Assembly (NCBI GenBank): GCA_947456845.1
Contig: CANGUJ010000270.1
Span: forward strand, 1 to 5,910
Direction: 5' to 3'
Source: Burkholderiales bacterium
GTDB taxonomy: Bacteria > Pseudomonadota > Gammaproteobacteria > Burkholderiales > JAEUOS01
Length of the DNA: 5,910 nucleotides
Shown here one piece after another: positions 1 through 5,684 of this stretch. The number at the start of each line of letters is the position of its first letter. Within the stretch, counting starts at the first letter, position 1. Made by a program: the position numbers and the translations under genes. The notes below the pieces were generated by a model, which worked only from the letters and a program-made list of their open reading frames with translations, searched no databases and was not told where the DNA came from.

Positions 1-1319
1 ATCCCGCCCTGATCCGGCTGCAAGATGCGCCGCCCAGCCCCCTGGGGCGCATGCTGCTGTGGGTGCTGCTGGGGTTCCTGGCGCTGCTGCTGGCGTGGAG
101 CTTCATCGGCCGTCTCGACATCGTCGCCGTCGCGGAGGGCAAGCTGGTGCCGGCTTCCTACCTCAAGATCGTGCAACCGGCCGAGGCCGGCGTGGTCAAG
201 GAGATCCTGGTGCGCGAAGGTGAGCCGGTGCGCCAGGGGCAGGTGCTCATGCGCATGGATGCCGCGCTGTCGGAGTCCGACCTGCGCGCCGCCGGCGCCG
301 AGTACCACGCGCGGCGGCTGGCGTTGAAGCGCATCGACGCGCAACTGACGGGGGCCGCGCTGAGCCGCGCGCCGGGCGACCCCGAAGACGTGTTCGCCAA
401 GGTGCGCGCGCAGTTCGAGGCCAACCGGGCAGCGCATGAATCGCTGCTCGCGCAGGAACGCGTGACGCTCGAGAAGGCGCGCCACGACCTGGCGGTCGCC
501 ACCGAGGTGCGCAGCAAGCTGCGCCAGACCCTGCCGCACTACCGGGAGCAGGAGGCCGCCTACGAGAAGCTGGTGCGCGACGGCTTCGCCGGCAAGATCC
601 TCTACACCGACAAGCAGCGCGAGCGCATCGAGAAGGAGCAGGACCTGAGCGCCCAGGAGGCGACGATACTCTCGGCGCGCGCCTCGATCCAGCAGTCGGA
701 GCGGCGCATGGCGCAGATCGTCGCCGACTACCGCAAACAGCTTGAAACCGAGCGCGCCGACATTGCGCCGCTGGTGGAGCGCTCGTCGCAGGACCTGCGC
801 AAGCAGGAGCACAAGCATCGCCTGCTGGAGCTCAAGGCGCCACAGGATGGCGTGGTCAAGGACTTGGCCACCCATACCGCGGGCACGGTGGCCGGGCCGG
901 GCACCATCCTCATGACCCTGGTGCCGAGGGAGGAGGCGCTGCGCGCCGAGGTGTGGGTGCGCAACGACGATATCGGCTTCGTCCGTCCCGGGCAGCGGGT
1001 GCGCCTGAAGCTGGCGGCCTATGCGTTCCAGAAATACGGTTTCGTCGAGGGCGAGGTGCTGCGGGTGGGCGCCGATGCGGCCGAGCAGGGCGCCGACCCC
1101 CAGTCACTGGCGCTGGCGCGGGGGCGCAGCGCGGCGCCGCTTGCTTTCAAGACCGTGGTGGACCTCAAGTCGCAATCCTTGGGGCATGACGGGCAGGAAC
1201 TGCGGCTGGTGCCCGGCATGCAGGTCACCGCCGAGCTGCATCTCGGCACACGCACGGCGCTGGAGTACCTGCTCTCGCCAGTTCAAAAAGCCTGGCACGA
1301 GGCGGCGCGCGAGCGCTGA
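1..1319 (+). CDS. Type I secretion periplasmic adaptor (HlyD/LapC-type membrane fusion protein), 5'-truncated
   Basis: This is the adaptor that links an inner-membrane ABC exporter to a TolC-like outer-membrane channel for one-step export of proteins. The frame is open from base 3 through an ATG at 51 with no stop. The 16 codons before that ATG (PALIRLQDAPPSPLGR) look like the cytoplasmic tail typical of the family, so the true start lies upstream of the window and the ATG at 51 is internal. Counting from that ATG, residues 1-20 form the single membrane anchor (LLWVLLGFLALLLAW). Residues about 27-70 are the first half of the lipoyl-like domain (EGKLVPASYLKIVQPAEAGVV). Residues about 80-260 are a long charged helical hairpin, the coiled coil. 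The second lipoyl half follows (LELKAPQDGVVKDLATHTAGTV), then a beta-barrel segment, ending in LEYLLSPVQKAWHEAARER, the usual family C-terminus. The partner ABC protein and substrate are not visible. The family call is firm; the cargo is unknown. Confidence 0.93.
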   Translation, partial: PALIRLQDAPPSPLGRMLLWVLLGFLALLLAWSFIGRLDIVAVAEGKLVPASYLKIVQPAEAGVVKEILVREGEPVRQGQVLMRMDAALSESDLRAAGAEYHARRLALKRIDAQLTGAALSRAPGDPEDVFAKVRAQFEANRAAHESLLAQERVTLEKARHDLAVATEVRSKLRQTLPHYREQEAAYEKLVRDGFAGKILYTDKQRERIEKEQDLSAQEATILSARASIQQSERRMAQIVADYRKQLETERADIAPLVERSSQDLRKQEHKHRLLELKAPQDGVVKDLATHTAGTVAGPGTILMTLVPREEALRAEVWVRNDDIGFVRPGQRVRLKLAAYAFQKYGFVEGEVLRVGADAAEQGADPQSLALARGRSAAPLAFKTVVDLKSQSLGHDGQELRLVPGMQVTAELHLGTRTALEYLLSPVQKAWHEAARER

Positions 1320-1322
1320 AGC

Positions 1323-2081
1323 TCAGGACGGCGCCGCGGCGGGCTTGCGGTACTCCGCCGCCAGCGGTGGAAACTGCAACAGCAAGGCTTCCAGACCGTC
1401 CGGCCCGGCGCGCATGGTGAATGCGGGCTCGTCGCTGGATACGAACACGTTTTCCGGCGCCTCCAGTGTGCGGCCATCGACATGCATGGCGCCGGCCGCC
1501 ACGAGAAGATACTGGCCATGCCCGGTCGATGGCGCAAGGGCGGCCATGGAGGCCCCGGGGGGCAGGCGATACAGCTGTACCGCCAGGCCGTCCGGCGCCG
1601 GCGGCAGGATGTCCTCGCAGAGCGGCGCGGCCAGCGCGCGGCGCGCCGCGGCCGCAAGCGTGGCGATCGGTGCGGAACTGAAGTGCGCCTTGGGGCCGCG
1701 CACCAGCCGCTCGCGGGCCTCCGGGAGGAACTGGGCGCCCGGATCGAACTGCGGCCGCAGGGTGAGGTAATGCAGGCCCTGCGCGCCGCTGACGATGGGC
1801 CCGTAACCGGTGAAGGCGCCCGCGTAATGCACCAGCAGCGGTGCGACGGCGTGTCGGCCTAGCGTGCCGCTGCCGCCGACGATTACCTGGAACTGGTTCT
1901 GCTGGTGGTAATGGGTAAGGATGGTGGTGTCCGGGTCCTGCTCGACCAGGAAGGATTGCGGCGCGGGACCGTTGCCCGGCGGCACGAGCATGTATTCGCC
2001 CTTGTAGTAGCCGGTGCCGTTGGCCAGCACGTCATACCGGCGCTTTCTCTGCTGTTCCGCGCGGGTGCCCACGATGATCAT
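1323..2081 (-). CDS. Two-domain cupin-like protein, function unknown
   Basis: A 252-residue soluble protein with no signal peptide or membrane segment. Its shape suggests a bicupin. The N-terminal half carries a cupin-like motif THYHQQNQFQVIVGGSGTLG (residues 56-75), in which H57 and H59 could bind metal and Q63 stands where the canonical motif has Glu. The C-terminal half repeats the pattern weakly (GHGQYLLVAAGAMHVDGRTL, residues 187-206) but has lost the HxH pair, so it is probably structural. Cupins of this kind include dioxygenases, isomerases and non-enzymatic folds; nothing here fixes a reaction. The start ATG at 2081 lies 23 bp after the stop of the dehydrogenase gene. A GGAG (2092-2095) sits 10 bases before it, so the two genes are very probably co-transcribed. 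The stop is 3 bp from the convergent secretion gene. The reading frame is sound; the cupin assignment is likely and the role unknown. Confidence 0.8.
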   Translation of the reverse strand: MIIVGTRAEQQRKRRYDVLANGTGYYKGEYMLVPPGNGPAPQSFLVEQDPDTTILTHYHQQNQFQVIVGGSGTLGRHAVAPLLVHYAGAFTGYGPIVSGAQGLHYLTLRPQFDPGAQFLPEARERLVRGPKAHFSSAPIATLAAAARRALAAPLCEDILPPAPDGLAVQLYRLPPGASMAALAPSTGHGQYLLVAAGAMHVDGRTLEAPENVFVSSDEPAFTMRAGPDGLEALLLQFPPLAAEYRKPAAAPS

Positions 2082-2104
2082 GGCGTCATCACTCCGGTGG
2101 CGGC

Positions 2105-2875
2105 CTAGACGCAGCGCCCGCCGTCGACCTCGATGTTGACGCCGGTCACGAAGGCGGCGTCATCGGAGGCGAGGTACAGGCAGGCGTTGGCCACGTCCTG
2201 CGCGGTGGAAAAGCGTCCCATCGGGATGGTGGCCATGAACTTGGCGCGCCGTGCCTCGTCGACTTCGCCGCCGGCGAAGGCGGAGGAGAGCGCAGTGTCC
2301 GGGTTGAACACCGGGTTCACGCAGTTCACGCGCACCTGGTCGGGCGCGAACTCGGCGGCCATGGACTTGCTCATCAGCACCACCGCGCCCTTGCTGGCGT
2401 TGTAGACCGTGAGGCCAGGCCGGGGCCGCACGCCGGCGGTCGAGGCGATGTTGACGATGGATCCGCCGCGCGCCTTGCCCTGCGCGCGGAACACCGGCAG
2501 GGCGTGCTGGGCCGAGAAATACACGCTTTTCACGTTGATCGAGAAGCAGCGGTCGAAGTCGGCTTCCGTGACCTCCACGAACGGGCGGTTCACATGCGTC
2601 CAGCCGGCATTGTTGACCACGCAGTCGAGGCCGCCGAAATGCTGCTGCGCCGCGCCGACGAGCGCCGTCCAACCGTCATCGGTGGTGACGTCGGCCTGCT
2701 GGAAAACCGCGCTGCCGCCGCCGAGGCGGATGGCCGCCAGCGTGGCCTCGCCGCCCTTTGGATTGATGTCGTTGACGACGACCCGCGCGCCTTCCTCGGC
2801 GAAGCGGGTGGCGATGCCGGCGCCGATGCCCGAGCCCGCGCCGGTGACGATCACCACCTTGTCCTTGAGTCGCAT
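2105..2875 (-). CDS. Short-chain dehydrogenase/reductase (classical SDR, probably NAD-dependent)
   Basis: A 256-residue cytoplasmic oxidoreductase of the usual classical SDR length. The Rossmann glycine motif TGAGSGIG is at residues 11-18 and NNAG at 88-91. The catalytic set is complete: N114, S145, and Y158/K162 in YNASK. D36 at the end of the second beta strand favours NAD(H) over NADP(H) by the family rule. The C-terminus VTGVNIEVDGGRCV is typical. The cofactor-loop segment reads NPVFNPDT instead of the commoner PGxxxT form, so the substrate pocket entrance may differ. The frame stays open upstream into the binding-protein gene, but homology begins at MRLKDKVVIVTG. A purine-rich AGGGAGA (2884-2890) lies just before that ATG, so 2875 is the start. 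The gene is followed closely by the cupin gene and preceded by a terminator-like hairpin. Automated labels such as 3-oxoacyl-ACP reductase or glucose 1-dehydrogenase would be over-specific; the substrate is not known. Confidence 0.93.
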   Translation of the reverse strand: MRLKDKVVIVTGAGSGIGAGIATRFAEEGARVVVNDINPKGGEATLAAIRLGGGSAVFQQADVTTDDGWTALVGAAQQHFGGLDCVVNNAGWTHVNRPFVEVTEADFDRCFSINVKSVYFSAQHALPVFRAQGKARGGSIVNIASTAGVRPRPGLTVYNASKGAVVLMSKSMAAEFAPDQVRVNCVNPVFNPDTALSSAFAGGEVDEARRAKFMATIPMGRFSTAQDVANACLYLASDDAAFVTGVNIEVDGGRCV

Positions 2876-2883
2876 ACCTCTTG

Positions 2884-2890
2884 TCTCCCT
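2884..2890 (-). promoter_or_regulatory. Ribosome binding site that fixes the SDR start
   Basis: On the minus strand AGGGAGA lies 8 bases before the ATG at 2875. It supports this start over the much longer open frame that runs back through the binding-protein gene. Confidence 0.6.
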
Positions 2891-2902
2891 GATGCCGTGT
2901 GC

Positions 2903-2936
2903 GAAAACCAAAACGGCGGATATTGTAGTCCGCCGT
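2903..2936 (-). terminator. Intrinsic terminator/attenuator after the binding-protein gene
   Basis: A perfect 8-bp inverted repeat, ACGGCGGA (2913-2920) and TCCGCCGT (2929-2936), encloses an 8-base loop. Read on the minus strand the stem is followed at once by TTTTGGTTTTC (2913 down to 2903), the layout of a Rho-independent terminator. It lies 23 bp past the stop of the binding-protein gene and 27 bp before the SDR start. The T tract is broken by GG, so partial read-through into the SDR and cupin genes is plausible. I see no good promoter in the 27 bp between the hairpin and the SDR start. Confidence 0.75.
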
Positions 2937-2958
2937 CCGGGTGGCGCGGGTTGCCGTC

Positions 2959-4551
2959 CTAGCGCTTCGGGAAGAAGGCGTGGGCGTAGGTGCGCTCGTC
3001 GGTGCGGCCCACGTAGTCGATGGTGCGCTTGGCCGCCCAGGTGGTGACCTGATGATGCACCGGCACCAGTACGGCGTCGTCGACCACCATCTTCACGGCT
3101 TCCTGGAACAGGCCGAGGCGCTTCTTGTCGTCGACGGTGCGCAGCCCTTCCTCGAGCACCGCATCCATCTTGGGATTGCAGTAGGAGGGATAGTTGAGGG
3201 CGCCGAAGCCCTTCTCCTTGTTTTCGCAGGCGATCAGCGAGCGCAGCGGCGAGGAGGCCTCGCCGGTCTGCGCGCCCCAGCCGACCAGCGTGACCGAGAA
3301 TTCCTTCTTGCTGGCGCGCCCGAAATAGACCGACAGAGGCATGGCATCGACGCGGGTTTTCACGCCGATGCGCGCCCACATCTGCGCGATCGCCTGCATG
3401 ATCTGGTCGTCGTTGACGTAGCGGTTGTTGGGCCCGTGGAAGGTGATCGAGAAACCGTTCGGATAGCCCGCGTCGGCGAGCAGCTTCTTGGCGGCGTCGG
3501 CGTCGAACACCGGCTTCAAGGTCGGGTTGTGGCCGAACAGCGTGGGGGGCACGAGGTTGGCGGTCGGCAGCGACAGGCCTTCCATCAGGCGGTCGCGGAT
3601 GGCGTCGCGGTTGACCGCCATGGACAGGGCGCGGCGCACGCGCAGGTCGCGTAGCGGGTTCTTGTCCAGCGGCTTGCCTTCGGCGTCGAACACGTGCGGG
3701 CTTTTCTCGCGCTGGTCCAGATTGAAGTAGATCATGCGATGCGAGACCTTGGAGAAGAAATTCAGGTTCTGGTTCTCGCGGATGCGCTTCAAGTCGGCGG
3801 TGGGCACGTTCTCGATGGCGTCCACGTCGCCTGACAGCAGCGCGGCCACGCGGGTGGGGTCGGCCGCGATGAAGCGCAGCGTCACCTTGCTCCAGGCCGC
3901 CTTGGGGCCCCAGTAAGCTTCGTTGCGCTCCAGTTCCACCCGGTCGTCACGGGCGAAGCGCACGAACTTGAAGGGGCCGGTGCCGACCACGCCGCGGCCG
4001 GTGGCGAACTCCTCGCTCGCCAGGCCCTGCGGCAGCGGCCCGGCGGTCGCCTTCTTGCTAACGATGAACACCGCCGTGAGGTCCGGCAGCATCAGCGGGT
4101 ACGGGGAAGCGGTCTTGAAGCGGATGGTGTACGGGTCGACGATCTGCTTGGAGACGATCGCCTTGGTATAGGAGTCGAAGCGCCCCGGGCTGTTGGCGAT
4201 GAGCGGGATGCGGTCGATCGACCAGGCCACGTCCTCGGCGGTGAATTCGGAACCGTCATGGAACTTGACGCCGCGCCTGAGCTTGAACTCCCAGGTGGTG
4301 TCGTCAATCAGACGCCAGGATTCGGCCAGGCCGGGCACGGGCTTGCTGTCCGGGTCCATCTTCACCAGCGTCTCGAACATGTGGTCCGAGACATTGATGT
4401 TGGGGAACAGGTTGAAGAAGTGCGGGTCCATCGACGAGGGCGGCGCGCTCATCGCGAGCTTGAATTCCTGCGCCTGGGCGGCACCGAGCGACATGCCGAG
4501 CATGAGTGCTGTTGCGGCGACGATGCGTCGCAGGAAATGCAGTGAAGGCAT
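2959..4551 (-). CDS. Periplasmic ABC transporter substrate-binding protein, family 5 (peptide/nickel/opine type)
   Basis: A 530-residue secreted solute receptor that would deliver its ligand to an Opp/Dpp-type ABC importer. Residues 1-27 are a Sec signal peptide: basic HFLRR, hydrophobic core, and AQA before Q28. No lipobox cysteine follows, so it should be soluble in the periplasm. The mature protein opens with the family pattern MSAPPSSMDPHFFNL, then FETLVKMDPDSKPVPGLAESW, KFHDGSEFTAEDVAWSI, GTGPFKFVRF and LRDLRVRRALSMAVNRDAI, all hallmarks of SBP family 5. Two cysteines (IACENKEK and SYCNPKMD) sit where DppA-like proteins carry a pair and may form a disulfide. A GGAG (4559-4562) seven bases before the ATG supports the start. 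No permease or ATPase gene is adjacent in the window, so partners must be elsewhere. The ligand could be a peptide, glutathione, metal chelate or other organic molecule; the family does not settle it. Confidence 0.93.
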   Translation of the reverse strand: MPSLHFLRRIVAATALMLGMSLGAAQAQEFKLAMSAPPSSMDPHFFNLFPNINVSDHMFETLVKMDPDSKPVPGLAESWRLIDDTTWEFKLRRGVKFHDGSEFTAEDVAWSIDRIPLIANSPGRFDSYTKAIVSKQIVDPYTIRFKTASPYPLMLPDLTAVFIVSKKATAGPLPQGLASEEFATGRGVVGTGPFKFVRFARDDRVELERNEAYWGPKAAWSKVTLRFIAADPTRVAALLSGDVDAIENVPTADLKRIRENQNLNFFSKVSHRMIYFNLDQREKSPHVFDAEGKPLDKNPLRDLRVRRALSMAVNRDAIRDRLMEGLSLPTANLVPPTLFGHNPTLKPVFDADAAKKLLADAGYPNGFSITFHGPNNRYVNDDQIMQAIAQMWARIGVKTRVDAMPLSVYFGRASKKEFSVTLVGWGAQTGEASSPLRSLIACENKEKGFGALNYPSYCNPKMDAVLEEGLRTVDDKKRLGLFQEAVKMVVDDAVLVPVHHQVTTWAAKRTIDYVGRTDERTYAHAFFPKR

Positions 4552-4558
4552 CAGGCTT

Positions 4559-4562
4559 CTCC
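4559..4562 (-). promoter_or_regulatory. Ribosome binding site of the substrate-binding protein gene
   Basis: GGAG on the minus strand with a 7-base spacer to the ATG at 4551, a near-ideal arrangement that supports this start and the complete signal peptide. Confidence 0.65.
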
Positions 4563-4608
4563 GTGGTCTGGCGGGTTGGGCGGGCGTGCGTAGGGGGAGT
4601 CGCCCCGC

Positions 4609-4617
4609 GTTATAGCA
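4609..4617 (-). promoter_or_regulatory. Candidate extended -10 promoter of the substrate-binding protein gene
   Basis: On the minus strand TGCTATAAC combines the extended TG with a good -10 hexamer (TATAAC, 4614 to 4609). It lies in the 92-bp gap between cysB and the binding-protein gene. Transcription would begin near 4602, giving a leader of about 50 bases. I find no matching -35 at the usual distance (CCTCCG there), so it would rely on the extended -10 or on an activator. The leader contains a small GGGG/CCCC hairpin (about 4593-4606). The signal is short and could be chance. Confidence 0.45.
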
Positions 4618-4643
4618 GAAAACATGCCGTGCGGAGGGCTGTT

Positions 4644-5570
4644 TCAGCGCTCCCGCTTCAATGCCCGGTCCACCTTGTCGCGCGTCAGTCCCGGGGTGAA
4701 CAGTTCGATGAACTCGTAGGCGAAGCCGCGCAGGTAGGCGCCCTCGCGCACAGCGAGGAAGGTGGTGCGCTCGGCGAACAGGTGCCCGGCATCGATCTGG
4801 CGCAGGTGCAGGTCGCGCGCCTGGTCGAAGGCGATCGAATTGAGGATGCCGACGCCCAGGCCCAGTTCGATGTAGGTCTTGATCACGTCGGAATCGATGG
4901 CCGAGAGCACGATGTTGGGCACCAGGCCCTTCCTGGCAAAAGCCTGATTGATGGTCGAACGCCCGGTGAAGGCGCTGTCGTAGGTAATGATCGGATGGGC
5001 CGCGAGCGCTTCCAGGGTGAGCTTGGGGGCGTCGAGCAGGGCATGCCCCGGCGGCACCACCACGACATGGTGCCAGCGATAGCAGGGCAGCGCGACCAAG
5101 TTCTCATGGTGGTCTATGGTTTCGGTGGCCACCGCGATGTCGGCCTGGCCGTCGACCACCATCCGCGCGATCGCCGGCGGGCTGCCCTGTAGGATCGACA
5201 AACGCACCCGGGGGTAGCGTTCCTTGAACTCGCGCACCGCGCGCGGCAGCGCGTAGCGCGCCTGGGTGTGGGTGGTGGCGATGGTCAGGCTGCCGCTTTT
5301 CTGGTCGGCGAACTCCGCAGCCGTCTGCTTTAGGTTCTCAGCCTCGATCAGCAGGCGCTCGATCACCTGCACGACCGCCTTGCCGGGTTCGGTCAACTGG
5401 GTGATGCGCTTGCCGAAGCGGACAAAGATCTCGACGCCGAGTTCGTCCTCGAGTTCGCGGATCTGCTTCGAGACGCCGGGTTGCGAGGTATGCAGGGCCG
5501 CGGCCGCGGCGGTCAGGTTGAGTCCCTGGCGCACGGTTTCGCGAACATAGCGCATTTGCTGGAAGTTCAT
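4644..5570 (-). CDS. cysB: CysB-family LysR-type transcriptional regulator
   Basis: A 308-residue DNA-binding regulator of sulfur assimilation, active as a tetramer in the studied enteric homologues, where acetylserine-type inducers activate it and sulfate or thiosulfate can modulate it. Residues about 1-60 are the winged helix-turn-helix (LTAAAAALHTSQPGVSKQIRELEDELGVEIF). The effector domain shows the CysB signature ATTHTQARYALP. T100, T102, Q103, T149, W166 and T202 fall at the same residue numbers as the ligand-pocket residues of E. coli CysB as I recall them, so sulfate/inducer binding is probably kept. It ends at LTRDKVDRALKRER, about 16 residues shorter than the 324-residue E. coli protein, losing only the variable tail. 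No clear Shine-Dalgarno precedes the ATG at 5570, but an in-frame TAA 27 bases upstream rules out a longer form. It diverges from tonB and precedes the binding-protein gene on the same strand. It could be the paralogue Cbl or SsuR rather than the main CysB. Confidence 0.92.
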   Translation of the reverse strand: MNFQQMRYVRETVRQGLNLTAAAAALHTSQPGVSKQIRELEDELGVEIFVRFGKRITQLTEPGKAVVQVIERLLIEAENLKQTAAEFADQKSGSLTIATTHTQARYALPRAVREFKERYPRVRLSILQGSPPAIARMVVDGQADIAVATETIDHHENLVALPCYRWHHVVVVPPGHALLDAPKLTLEALAAHPIITYDSAFTGRSTINQAFARKGLVPNIVLSAIDSDVIKTYIELGLGVGILNSIAFDQARDLHLRQIDAGHLFAERTTFLAVREGAYLRGFAYEFIELFTPGLTRDKVDRALKRER

Positions 5571-5628
5571 TGATATAACTACATCGTCATTGAATGATTA
5601 ATGTTATCATGAATAGTTATTACGATGT
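5567..5628. promoter_or_regulatory. AT-rich repeat region between cysB and tonB, candidate CysB operator
   Basis: This stretch is much richer in A and T than its surroundings and is full of short repeats. TCATTGA occurs at 5567 and 5587, exactly 20 bp (two helical turns) apart. The second copy is part of an 11-bp palindrome TCATTGAATGA (5587-5597). ATAAC (5575-5579) faces GTTAT at 5603-5607 and 5616-5620, and the last two lie in imperfect direct repeats (GTTATCATGA, GTTATTACGA) 13 bp apart. ACATCGT (5581-5587) and ACGATGT (5622-5628) form another inverted pair. LysR-type regulators commonly bind such sites upstream of their own gene, and CysB represses itself in enterics. CysB binding here is inferred; the repeats are seen directly. 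It probably also holds the cysB promoter. Confidence 0.55.
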
Positions 5629-5666
5629 GGGTCCTGCAGCCTGCCGCCGGCCGTGGTTTTGGCGCG

Positions 5667-5675
5667 TGCTATAGT
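5667..5675 (+). promoter_or_regulatory. Candidate extended -10 promoter of the tonB-like gene
   Basis: TGCTATAGT gives an extended -10 (TG-C-TATAGT) only 9 bp before the ATG at 5685. Initiation about 7 bp downstream would fall at roughly 5682, making the mRNA leaderless or nearly so. This fits the absence of a Shine-Dalgarno before that ATG. No convincing -35 is seen. It would conflict with an upstream ATG at 5625 being the start. Confidence 0.4.
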
Positions 5676-5684
5676 TTTTCGCTT

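Noticed and set aside
51..53. ATG at 51 as the true start of the secretion adaptor
   Set aside because: It would place the membrane anchor at residue 1 with no cytoplasmic tail, while the upstream in-frame codons match the family's N-terminal region and remain open to the window edge.
1021..1770. 249-codon plus-strand frame spanning the secretion gene end and the cupin gene
   Set aside because: It crosses the convergent junction, has low-complexity Arg/Ser/Ala content and overlaps two better supported genes.
2876..3379. Open upstream extension of the SDR frame (168 extra codons)
   Set aside because: It lies antisense-free but out of frame inside the binding-protein gene, crosses the terminator hairpin, shows arginine-rich low-complexity translation, and SDR homology starts exactly at the ATG at 2875.
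2941..3654. 237-codon open frame on the plus strand opposite the binding-protein gene
   Set aside because: It is the reverse-strand shadow of a clear coding frame in GC-rich DNA; the translation is rich in H, G, V, D and R with no recognisable domain.
4593..4606. GGGG/CCCC hairpin in the leader of the binding-protein gene as a cysB terminator or riboswitch
   Set aside because: The stem is only about 4-5 bp, no T tract follows on the minus strand, and 50 bases of leader are too few for a known riboswitch.
4506..5192. 228-codon open frame on the plus strand opposite cysB
   Set aside because: Shadow frame over a strongly supported CysB coding region; no domain and no ribosome site.
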